Position numbers and translations under genes: made by a program. The notes below the pieces were generated by a model. It ran no database searches, was not told the origin of the DNA, and was given only the letters and a program-made list of their open reading frames with translations. This document shows, one piece after another, positions 42,921 to 53,197 of a stretch of 64,000 bases of DNA (positions within the stretch are counted from its first letter, which is position 1; every line of letters begins with the position of its first letter). This DNA comes from Petrosia ficiformis (lineage: Eukaryota; Porifera; Demospongiae; Haplosclerida; Petrosiidae). The stretch covers positions 6,877,718 to 6,941,717 of the forward strand of contig OX345639.1 of the NCBI GenBank assembly GCA_947044365.1, read 5' to 3'.

Positions 42921-44580
42921 ATAAATACAGTTTAATTCAATTATCTATTATAATTATGTTGAAATGATTAAAATCTATTAATTCATACATTATAGCTATA
43001 TTTGATGAAACTGAGTGACTTAATTGGATATTTCCTGTCATTCATTATATGAAATTTCAAAATAATTAATCTACATGATTCGAAGACAACAGTTCTCTAA
43101 ATTGATTGGCTTGCTGGGTGAACTTCAAATTTAGTTTGAGTTATTGCCAATTGCAGTAATGTCAGAATTAGCTACATGCTTTAAAAACACCCATCAACGC
43201 AAGTGGTTTATTGATGTGTTGTTTCAGTCTGTAAGTGATATTATTGGTGTTCTTCTCACAAAGAAACAATAGAATTAATATTCTGACCAGAGTTCACTGA
43301 CTGGGTTGGCCATAGCTGTAATAAATATTTATCATTTATATAGGGGATGGCATATTTCTGAGGGAAAAATTCTACACTTTTTTGGAACACATTTTCCCTC
43401 CATTCACTTGTTCATTTCAAAGTAGTAATTAATAACTTCAAATTTACACTTTACCTGGGCCATTTGGTCAATTTCTAATTGGTTAGCCTATACAGTTGCA
43501 AGAAATAGCAGTTGCAGGTTGTCATTTTCAAAATGGTAAGCGGCACACATCTTTGTCCAAGCCAAGCCCTCCCCTATTTTCAGTATTTTGACACTTCCCT
43601 TGCAATCTCCCACCTCCAGCAGATATTGAGTGGCTTGGCCCCACTGACTACTGAAACTGAATCACTGTGGTATTCAGGTATTGCAGCTGTCTAAAATTAG
43701 ATACCCGCATGGTGTTTCAATACAGTTATATAGTACAAAGTATAGTTTGGCATCCCTATGTATCCTGCAGAACAATGCAACTTTAAGTATTTAAATTAGT
43801 TGCTTTCTTTTTACAGCACACTTTCCCAACAAATGTTTGCTACAGTAAATTACTATAAATTATGCAGCCTGTTTATAAGTCTACCCATAGAAGTTTCAAC
43901 GTTTTTGTTGGATAGGTTAAAAGGTAAAAACTTCCAGAATTAGACCCTATATAGTAGTATATGAGTATGACGAGTATAAAAAGTCTGCACTCACTCTGTT
44001 TGGATAGTATTCTGCAACTGGGACAAGCCCGGACCCAAAGGATGGCAAATTGACTTCCTGTGCTCTCTCTATTCAACTTGGTAATACAGTAAAATATCAA
44101 GTACATGTTTGGTAAATGTTTGTCAATATAATGTTAATTTTATAATAATTGAAAGTTAATGACTGAAAGACTATGACACTATTGTCATTTAACATCTATT
44201 ATGCCAGCGTTATGCTCTATGCTTTTAGCATCAAAATTATTAGCCAAGGCCTAATTACCGCATCATCTGCATAATATTATAGAAACATATTATAGAAAAA
44301 TAATAATACACTAACAAAAATAATTTATTATACTATAATAGTAAAAGAAATAATGTTGAAAAATATTGTACTGCGAAATATTAAAAAATCCATGTGTATA
44401 AACATCGTAAAGAAAAATAGATAGTATAAAATAATAAATAAATGTTTTGGCAGAATAATAGTAGAAAAATATAGAAAAGTGTAGACAAAATAGTGGTGTG
44501 TACTATTATGAATTTATTACAATAGTTGTGTATATCTGGTGAAATATTACATTAAAAAATAACAGATAAAAATGTACAAA
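42921..44580. other. Spacer between KNTC1 C-terminal and N-terminal pieces
   Basis: One exon-like segment (43,157-43,230) is listed separately. The remainder, including a 77-codon minus ORF at 43,873, shows nothing recognisable. 44,280-44,580 is very AT-rich. Confidence 0.5.
43157..43230 (+). other. Orphan exon-like segment
   Basis: TTGCAG acceptor, 74 nt open frame (ATGTCAGAATTAGCTACATG onward, encoding MSELATCFKNTHQRKWFIDV and four more residues) and GTAAGT donor. The phase (2 then 0) matches several KNTC1 exons. It may be a further C-terminal KNTC1 exon used by an alternative transcript, since it sits 240 bp after the stop. Homology is too weak to assert. Confidence 0.4.
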
Positions 44581-44693
44581 TAAATGAAGTTCTTTCCATC
44601 CAAGTAAAGTCTCAGGTAGCCTACTGTTAAATTCTAACTTTCTTTTTGATGTTTAAACCCATTTCATTACCTCCACACTATTCTATAATATAG

Positions 44694-45072
44694 GATGTTT
44701 TCCAAGTATTATCAAGTGGTAACACTGTGTGTGTGATTAGTGGCTGCCACGTACACTTGCTAAAACAGTCTGATAAAGAATTGTCAGAAACAATAATTGA
44801 ATTTGGTTTGTAAAAATAGTTTTAAAATCTTTGGTAATTATGTATTCGACTATAGAGAATAATTTAGTAAAAGGTAGTCTATCTTTAAATGGCTATCTTC
44901 TAGTAGCCGGAGATAGGTATGTCATCAAATATTCCGAGTACATCACCTTACCATTTCTTTTTCTCTTTTGGCACTTCAACTTCCCATTTCCTACATGGAC
45001 ACTTCCTCATTTATCAGTTCTGGAGTTTTGCATTTCTTATGCCTGACTACAGATGTGGTATTCAATTCTGAG
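44694..45072 (+). pseudogene. KNTC1: KNTC1 N-terminal propeller, partial plus-strand copy (3 exons)
   Basis: Three phase-matched exons, 44694-44805, 44856-44916 and 45018-45072, encode 37+20+18 residues including GCHVHLLKQSDKELSE, NGYLLVAGD and SSGVLHFLCL. The order and spacing match the start of the vertebrate KNTC1 beta-propeller (SVILLDS..., GKFLLVGERSGNLHLIHV). The first donor is weak (GTTTGT). An inverted paralogue lies at 50,274-50,606, and homology between the two spans the introns (44,590-45,080 against 50,270-50,710). The preceding exon seen in the other copy is degraded here, so this copy cannot be a complete gene. Confidence 0.75.
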
Positions 45073-45139
45073 GTATGTATGTATACATTACGCTAAAACA
45101 AAAAACAGAAGCTTTTAAACAGTTCAATAAATTTAGTTG

Positions 45140-46625
45140 TACTATTCAAATGCTTGTGTTGCTTGGTTTAGCTCCAATAATAATATATACATAACTATTA
45201 GACTTACACAATCATGTGTATTATACCTATAATACACAGTTTGTGTAAGTACAGATATAATATATAGCTTACATACATACATACATAGTACTACATACAT
45301 GTACATACATACATACGTACATATACATAGGTATATACATAGCTTCTCCTTAGAGCATGCTACTTTTTTTTCTTGCAATTGCATTATTAATTTAAAATGG
45401 TGGTACTTTTTCAGCATACAAAATTGATGTAAGGCTATATTTCAAGAGAAAGGAAAGAGATGATGAGTGTCTGGGAAATATGCAAGAAGAGTCGTCAATA
45501 TCCTTAACACTGACCCTGGACTTTTACTCAACCCAACCTTAAATACCTTTCTACAAAGGTCATGACATTATCATCCAGGACCTACGCTTTGTCAACCTTT
45601 GGAACTGTTAAAATATATTATTATTATTTCATAACGTATTGTAGGTCCTTTTTTACCTTTCTTTATTCGCTCTGTCCTGTACCATCACCTCCATGCTTTT
45701 ATATAAAAAGGATAAATGTAACTGGTACTAATTCATAGCTGAAGAAGGGCCTCGGGCTGTTATTATTTTCAACAAACCTCCATTATGAATATTTAAAGTA
45801 TGCTCTTGACCTTTTACCTGATGGCCCATTTTCTCATCCACAGTCACATACAATCTTTAATTATGATTTTTATTTATTCATTATGCATCAAACCCAACCA
45901 GAGTTTTAAGAGAAGTGCTGATGGCAGAGATGGAGTCACAATCCCAATACCTACCACCAGAATACCATGTAATATTATTTAATTGTACAATGTGTGCTTC
46001 TCAGTAGTACATACCTCTGATAGCCATCCTTTACTAAGGCAGAACGACTGTTGCACAGGTAATACATAAATAGAACTAAAGTTTGGTATTGTAAGAATTT
46101 CAAATCGACATGTCTACAAAATTAGAAAAGATTAATGAATTAAGTGATGGAAAGTGATCTCTGACACTCTTACTGTATGTATAAATAAGTAGTCCATTTT
46201 AAAACATGGTATATACAAGTGATTAAACATTATCCAATACAACTTGTAACCACTCAACTAGGGATGTGCAATAGAACCAAAACATGGTATTACGTATTAC
46301 TGCCTAAAAGTGCCTATGATACAAAGCTTGAAAATAACATCCAATAATAGCCAGACTTACACGTCTTTGTCCAGACATTTGACTGAACAATTTGTCCGAT
46401 TAGTTAATATAACATAAAATAAGTAGAATAATCTTGTAGCATGACCTAGTGGGGTAGGATCTGGGATTAGTTTAATGTTTAGTATTAGGATTCTGATAGT
46501 CATATTAGAACAGTAGGCTACATAAATGGTGTAGTTGTAAAATGAGCCCCTATATATTTCAATTGTCATGACAACTATTATAGTAAACAAGACATTATAA
46601 TAATAATGATATAAACAATTACTTG
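45140..46625. other. Spacer with repeat copies
   Basis: An inverted copy of the 36,500 repeat lies at 45,365-45,475, and CATA-rich sequence at 45,270-45,320. No gene recognised; the ORFs here have no domain. Confidence 0.5.
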
Positions 46626-46630
46626 TTCAG

Positions 46631-46726
46631 ATCCAGCAGTACACACACAACATATTAAATCAGTCTGATTATCTCCTTGAGGCAAAAGATGAAATTGAGT
46701 CACTCCTCGACCCACAAAGACATTAA
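46631..46726 (+). other. Orphan terminal-exon-like segment
   Basis: CTTGTTCAG acceptor followed by 31 codons and TAA. It encodes IQQYTHNILNQSDYLLEAKD and EIESLLDPQRH. There is a loose resemblance to the KNTC1 segment KIQQAIENVDFSTAKKLQGQ that follows the propeller strands found at 44,694-45,072. Could equally be the last exon of an unrelated gene. Confidence 0.35.
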
Positions 46727-47774
46727 CCATCACAAGTACTTCAACTAACAACACAGCCAGAGATTGCTATAGTAGATATTTACTGATGTGTTTTAATTAG
46801 ATACCAGCAGAAGCTACATGTATATATCTTCATAGCCTATTATGTTGTTGCTATGTGTTACATGTATATTTGATATTAGAAGTTATATAAACCAGTTTAT
46901 AGCTTCCCAGTTTTCCTAGCATAGTGAAAGATGCTATAACTATAGTAAAAGAGATGATCATGCAGAGAGTTTTGTAGTAAATATTTGAAGGGGCCCTCAA
47001 GGGGGATATGATATACATAACTGTAAGAAGTCTCAAGCATTCATTAAGAGTACATTTCCTGGGTACATTCTATATAATTATGTACATTATACTAATCTGA
47101 AGGGGGGAAGACAGCATTCAAGAAGGGGAAGATTCACCCCACCCTTTCCTTCTCTTACAAAAAACCCCGTGACATGCATGTGAAATAAACAGCATACAGG
47201 TTATTAGTCAATCATAGGATACATATGTAGTTTTCATCTACTGAAACGTGTGGCTTATTGTACAGTAATATACACATCATATGTACATGTACACAATACA
47301 AAATGATAAAAGAGAATGCCCTATAGTGTCCTTACAGTGTTAGTGAGAGCTATCAACATACTTCCATCACTAGTGAGAGAGCATTTCGTGATTGTGGTAC
47401 CTGAGTGGAAATTCATAATCTTAGGTACTATATGTACATCTTCATGCACTCATACTAATTATTATCAGTGATGTTCATTAGTGTTTGTGTATACTACTAA
47501 ACATACATGTTTTTGTACATAACAAAAGCCATAATCATCCACGTATTTAGTCAAAACGTGGGTATTGCATTTTAACACATACATTTTTATTTCAAATGTT
47601 GTTCTATTTGGTAGGCATGGTACTCAGAACAGAAGAATTATGTCTATCCTCAAAGCAAATATTAGTCATTTGCTTGTTTCTTCATTTGTCTACAACACAT
47701 ATACACATGTACTACATACAAGTCATAATTATCCACCCTCACATATACCAATTTAGCCAAATATACATACATAC

Positions 47775-48058
47775 ATGTATCCCATTGATTTAGTTCATTT
47801 AGGTATCACCCCATAAATTCAGGTATTACCGCCAGTCCCCCTATACATATACATGTGTACATGTACCCCATTCATTTAGTTCATTTAGGTATCACCCCAT
47901 AAATTCAGGTATTACTGCCAGTCCCCCTATACATATACATGTGTACATGTACCCCATTCATTTAGTTCATTTAGGTATCACCCCATAAATTCAGGTATTA
48001 CCGCCAGTCCCCCTATACATATACATGTGTACCTGTACCCCATTCATTTAGTTCATTT
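47775..48058. repeat. 86-bp tandem repeat, just over three units
   Basis: Units contain CATGTACCCCATTCATTTAG, GTATCACCCCATAAATTCAG and GTCCCCCTATACATATACAT. Starts recur at about 47,861, 47,947 and 48,033; a first, more diverged unit starts near 47,775. Confidence 0.92.
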
Positions 48059-48770
48059 TAATTTTAGTTAACTAACTAAAAGTGCCTGATATTGGCCAGT
48101 TTTATTGTTATAGTTAGTTATAGTGATTAAAATAGACATGTAATTTAGTTATAGCTAAGTTAACTAAAATGCAGTAAAAGAGGTTTTAATTATAGTTATA
48201 GTTAACTAAAACAAAACTAATTTAATTATGATTTTAATTATGATTAATATTATGCAACAATTAAAATTGACAACAAATACTATGTCTTAATTTGATTGTT
48301 GTACATGTGTGTTTGTGTTGTTTTCATACATTTGAAATGTGTGTTTAGTTGCTGAGTGTAACTTGTCTATTGAGAAATTAAATATAATTGTTTGTTTGAT
48401 TATTCTAATATCTACACGTAATATGTTGTAATTACAGTAAGCAAATAATAATAATTATATATTTAATTCCTCAAAATGAAGGTTAATAAAAAACATGTTT
48501 TAAATGTATGAAAACATAATTTGCAGCTAGACACAAGCACACATGTACACACACACACAAACACATACTAATAATACGCAGATATCCAGACATTCACAGT
48601 TTGCACACACGTATGTATGAATTCATATGCAACATACATACAAATACATGTACACATTTCATATGTACATGTACGTACATTAATAAATGTATGTACATGT
48701 ACATGTTTCGTATATACATTAATAAATGTATGTATTAGTATATACTTGTAGTATACGCAACATGCACAAA
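48059..48770. other. Spacer, no gene recognised
   Basis: Repetitive AGTTAACTAAA/TTAGTTA words at 48,060-48,230 and CATGTACAT-rich sequence at 48,600-48,730. Further 3' exons of the minus-strand KNTC1 piece were sought here and not found. Confidence 0.4.
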
Positions 48771-48771
48771 C

Positions 48772-50775
48772 CTCTTTCATACATGATATATCACTAGACA
48801 TTAGACCTAAAACAGAGAGAGGAAATTAAATAATCCAATCAAGTAATATTGACAAAATATTAATTACCATGGGTAAGTTTATTAATTTGAATATTCCTGA
48901 ACACGTGTAGAGTACCAATAGAAGTCAAAACAAACAGTTTACAATTTCCTGTGAATAAAATAATGAGATATTGCATACATGTAAAGTAGTACAAAACATA
49001 TAGCACTGATATAGCACAGACACTGTCAAACAGGTGTACCAAAGGAAATACACAATTTGCAGGTGTAAAATTACATTAAATTTACTAAAACATTACAATA
49101 GTATTGTCACAATCTACATACTTATTGTCTTCTCAATGTACAATATCATGTTTTAGGTTGTTTCTTCATTACATTTATATAGTCTCATATGGTGTAAGAA
49201 TTATGTTAGGAGTACTGACATTGTTAGGGTTATATCAGGATGTTTTTGTTCTTACTCAAGCATGAAATTATTGTATTCTGTGGTGAATGTGTAATATAGC
49301 TACTATACTATCCTTATATGAAGTAATGACCATGTTTTATGTCTATTAATTACTATTATTTCTGTCAGACATGTCCACACTTGACATATTGTTGTAACAG
49401 AGCCCACCTTACATGTATGTTTCAACTGTGTACACAAACAAACTCATTTCTTTAAAAAAAAGTTAGTTGTTGCTTGAGTCAGTTTATAGTGAACCCATGA
49501 AGTATATGGTGGGATCAATACATATTCCTGTGATACCTTTATCACTTGTAGTAGTTAACTCAAGTGCTTGGAACTCTTCTACATCTTCGTTTAGTAATTT
49601 CTGTATAAAGATTAACACACCAAATAATGTACTTTTTAAGGTTATGTTGTATATAAGTACATATAGTTTATAATAAATTAGGACTTTTCCAAGTCAGAAT
49701 TTTCATGGAACAATTATTATATAAATTCTTTCCCCTTGTTGACTTATAATTAATCGAAACATGCAGGAAGTGATACATGTACATGTATGCTGGTAAGACC
49801 CCTTCAAATTCGTTTGTCAGCATGACTTACTCAAATTGCAAATTCCTGAAATTATTAATTAAAATTAAAGAGTGCAGTTTCATTTTCAAAGTAGTCTTTC
49901 CTAAATATTAAGGGTGGAGGAGTACATTAGTGGTACATGTTGCAAGACACTGCATTTCAGCATAAACTTTAAAATTAAAGGTTGGAAAGCAAGACACTGT
50001 TGTAGCATGTTTTTCAATAGCATTAAATTTTTCTTCTACTATTTTATCCTATTTTTGTCAAGGAGGTGTCCTATAAATTAACAAACAATTTGCATATAAT
50101 AATCTAAAAAGTGACTCTGCTCACCCGCCCACATGGAATGGTGATAAGGGGCCAGAAACTACAGAAGTTAGAATGCTACAGTATGCACATAGTACGTTAA
50201 AAATGATATTTATATATATTATATATATATATATATAAATTATAATTATATATATATATATATACATACACACCTCAGAATTGAATACCAGGTGTGTAGA
50301 TGGTTGGGCATAAAAAATGCAAAACTCCAGAACTGAGAAATAAAAGAAATGGTAAGGTGAAGCACTCAGGAATATTTGATGACATACCTATCTCCAGCTA
50401 CAAGAAGATAGCCATTTCTAGAAAGACTGGCTTTCACTAAATTATTCTCTATAGTTGAATACATATAATTAATTACCAAAGGTTTTAAAACTATTTTTAC
50501 AAACCAAATTCAATTGCTGTTTTCTGACAGTTCTCCATCACACTGTTTTAGCAAGTGTATATGGCAGCCACTAATCACACACTGTGCTACCTCTTGAGAA
50601 TACATCCTATATTATAGAATAGAGTGGAGGTAATGAAATGGGTTTAAACATCAAAAAGAAAGTTAGAATTTAACAGTAGGCTACCTGAGACTTTACTTGG
50701 ATGGAACTTCATTTATCTCGTATAGTTCATAAAGATACTCCAAGGCTAGCTGTGAGCCTTTATTTTTCCCGCAAT
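48772..50775 (-). CDS. KNTC1: KNTC1/Rod N-terminal region, minus strand (partial, with lesions)
   Basis: Exons in transcription order: 5' end uncertain near 50,775 to 50,697 (GSQLALEYLYELYEIN, like vertebrate GSRKEHGTALYQVDLLV); 50,606-50,505; 50,448-50,388 (ENNLVK...NGYLLVAGD); 50,332-50,274; then 49,600-49,537 (KLLNEDVEEFQALEL); 48,948-48,868 (NCKLFVLTSIGTLHVFRNIQ, like NLLFVLDTDNVLSLWD); 48,806-48,772. The last three are phase-matched to each other. Lesions: a one-base indel puts a stop near the end of the 50,505 exon, and a 2-nt length change alters the frame at the end of the 50,274 exon. These may be real decay or sequence errors. Exons between 50,274 and 49,600 are missing or unrecognised, and no start codon is secure. 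It faces the C-terminal piece tail to tail. Confidence 0.65.
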
Positions 50776-50834
50776 AAGTTTATACGCATGCGCAAGAAAT
50801 GTAAACAAACTATGATACCCACGTGGTGATCACT

Positions 50835-50972
50835 TTGATGGCATTATAAAAGAGCAGAATGCTTGTCAAAAAAGACAGAAATTTCGGTTGGGTTTTGTTG
50901 TGGCCACAGATTATTTTACAGTCAAAATAATATTCATCACTTTGTCTGCTCAGAAAGTGCCAGCAACACCCA
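50835..50972 (+). promoter_or_regulatory. Candidate promoter of the EGF-CUB gene
   Basis: ATTATAAAAG at 50,842-50,851 lies 122 bp before the ATG. The interval is also the upstream region of the divergent KNTC1 N-terminal piece, so it may be bidirectional. Inference from position. Confidence 0.4.
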
Positions 50973-52020
50973 ATGATGTTCTGTTTAAAATTATTAACTG
51001 CAATATTATTGTTAATTACAGCAACAGCAATTTTTTTGGTGTCTGCTCAGCCAGACCAACAGTGCCTGTTTGCAATTGGAGACTATCGTAACTGTACTTG
51101 TGGAGTTGAGTACAGAATAGTAGAACAGCGTTGCTGTAGTTCAAAGTCTTGTCTAGAACCTATACTCACAACAGAAAACCTTACCTGTCCTTTTGTATGT
51201 GAGAATGGAGGAACTAATGTAGGAAACTATCTATGCAGTTGCAGGGATGGCTACTATGGAGTCTTTTGTGAAAGAGGTAAGTATATATATATGTATATAC
51301 ATGCAGTACAATACAGCTTGAGCCCAGTATAATTGACTTCAATGCATGCATGCATACATACAAGACACTGATAGAATTAATACTTTTAGATCCCCATTTG
51401 CTTGCTTTCTTATACTAATTCATTATTCACTTTTGTATACAGAAGAATTATGTGGAGATGTTTTTGTTGAACACAGTGGAGAATTTACTTCTCTTAACTT
51501 TCCTAATCGCTATCCTAACAATCTGAAATGTGTATGGCGAATATCAACAGATCCAAACAGGAGAATAGCATTGGGAACCAAGGACAATGAATTTGATGTA
51601 GAACCTGGTAGTAATGTCTACAGTTGTAATTATGATCGTGTTCGTGTTCATGATGGGCCAGATAAAAGTTATCGATCTCTAGGAACGTTTTGTGGGAACA
51701 CTGATTTTCTCCGGACATTCAAGACAGTGTACAGCACAGGACCACACTTATATGTGGAGTTTTCCTCTGATCACATTGTACAAAAGAAAGGATATCATTT
51801 ACAATATTCAGTTTTCTTTGAAGGTAAAAGATTCCTGAACTATATACTACAAGTTTAAACTACATTACTGTAAATATATACAATATTTTGTTTAGACTTA
51901 GTTGACTAGGTATGATCACAATAACTGTCTGGTTGATTTATCACCAGTCAGAAAACAACTTTTATTACAAAAAGACCAGATGTTTCTAATAAAAGTTGTT
52001 TTCTGACATTAACCAAACAG

Positions 52021-52079
<59 letters not shown>

Positions 52080-52609
52080 TATTATTATAAATTATCTGTT
52101 TGTATGCTTACAGTCAATGCACTGATTCTATTAGCACATTTATATTTAACAACTCTTATATATTTCACTCCAACTCAGGACAAGAATGTGGTCCTATGAC
52201 ACTATACACTCGTCCTGAAGGCACCATCACATCCCCTCAATATCCCATTCAGTATCGACCCAAAGAAAAATGTGAATGGGTGATACAAATGATTCCTGGC
52301 AGAGATGTTGTTTTAATTATGGAAGAAATTGATATTCCAGCTCAAGCAGACTGCCGTTATGGTGACTATTTACTAGTTACTGGACGAAAAGGAAGTATTT
52401 CTACTGATCTAGGAGTGTACTGTGGTACAAAAGACTTTCCACCTTATCGAATAAACAATATCTTTGATGAAATTGTGTTGAAGTTTCATTCTGATCGATA
52501 CATACAAGGAAATGGATTTTTTCTAACTTATAAACAAATAGAATCAACAGGCAGTGCTGGAGGTGCAAGTGAAAGATATGATGGACCTAAGGTGAGGAGG
52601 AATCATTAG
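50973..52609 (+). CDS. Secreted EGF-CUB-CUB protein, 3 exons
   Basis: Exons 50973-51276, 51443-51823 and 52179-52609, all GT-AG with matching phase (1, 1), encode about 371 residues. Order: signal peptide (hydrophobic LLTAILLLITATAIFLVSA), a short Cys-rich segment (residues about 32-70), one EGF-like domain (CENGGTNVGNYLCSCRDGYY, six-Cys pattern), CUB 1 (starting CGDVFVEHSGEFTSLNFPN, with D-x-x-x-V-x-D-G-type Ca-site region YDRVRVHDG) and CUB 2 (starting CGPMTLYTRPEGTITSPQYP). Each CUB has four Cys. Such proteins act in extracellular matrix, developmental signalling or pattern recognition. The ORF ends at VRRNH-stop, but AAG|GTGAGG at 52,591 is a good donor and the protein may continue; no next exon was found. 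An AATAAA follows at 52,931. Confidence 0.85.
51919..52078. mobile_element. Fold-back element plus (TA)n inside the CUB gene intron
   Basis: Arms ATAACTGTCTGGTTGAT and GTCAGAAAACAACTTTTATT pair with AATAAAAGTTGTTTTCTGAC and AACCAAACAGTTAT (51,919-52,023), followed directly by about 56 bp of (TA)n. No clear target duplication. Confidence 0.8.
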
Positions 52610-53061
52610 GATCAATTCAGAATCATCACAGATAATCATTATAATTTTTTATAACGTCTTTCTTCTTTCTTACCACCCATTACATCACTCCTTTATAAAT
52701 TAATCAAAGTCTTATATATGTATATACCATATTATATCCCACTGTTGTACCATATCTTCATTTATTCATTTATAATTAGTACAGTATATTGGCTGTGCAC
52801 ATTTTAAAAATATACCATAATTATGTAAGGATACTTTTTGTGTGAGCAAAGAATACTTACTATAACCAGTAATCAGTTTTTAAACAGATTAACATACAGT
52901 CACTAGCAAATTAAATGTGAAAATACTGAATAAACATTCATAATTAAATTGCAAAAAGAACATCTCAAAGGACAGGAAATTGTCAGTAGCTCAGTATTAC
53001 CAAAAAGGGTAGCAAGAGAGACACAGATATTATGTACATACACCTAATAATTCAGTAAGTG
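52610..53061. other. 3' region of the CUB gene and spacer
   Basis: No coding sequence seen. AATAAA-type signals occur near 52,931. The convergent TARBP1-like exon ends at 53,062. Confidence 0.5.
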
Positions 53062-53197
53062 TTACTTTGTGTATTCCCATATTATTAGAGCTCCACAAAC
53101 ATGAACATTCAGTGAACGTATGATGCCAATTTGTGGAATTTCAATACAGTCATTCAGTAAATGAATTAACTCCACTGGAATGCCCTCTCTTTCGTTC
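53062..53197 (-). CDS. TARBP1: TARBP1/TrmH-family terminal exon (lone)
   Basis: TARBP1 (TRMT3) methylates the ribose of G18 in tRNA through a C-terminal SPOUT (trefoil-knot) domain. This exon, after the acceptor TAATATGCAG, encodes 44 residues and stop: [14 protein letters not shown], then [28 protein letters not shown]. These are the last two SPOUT motifs, which bind S-adenosylmethionine in the knot, and they match vertebrate NEREGIP...[24 protein letters not shown]. The phase requires a preceding exon ending in two bases. None was found up to 55,700 on this strand, so the exon is orphaned, the intron is long, or the rest has diverged. Confidence 0.82.

Noticed and set aside
47347..47432. 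Exon-like segment (VLVRAINILPSLVREHF) resembling listerin
   Set aside because: The match is short, has no supporting neighbouring exon, and the donor is weak.
49880..50060. Minus-strand open segment as a missing KNTC1 exon between 50,274 and 49,600
   Set aside because: It has an open frame, but splice sites and similarity to the family are not convincing.
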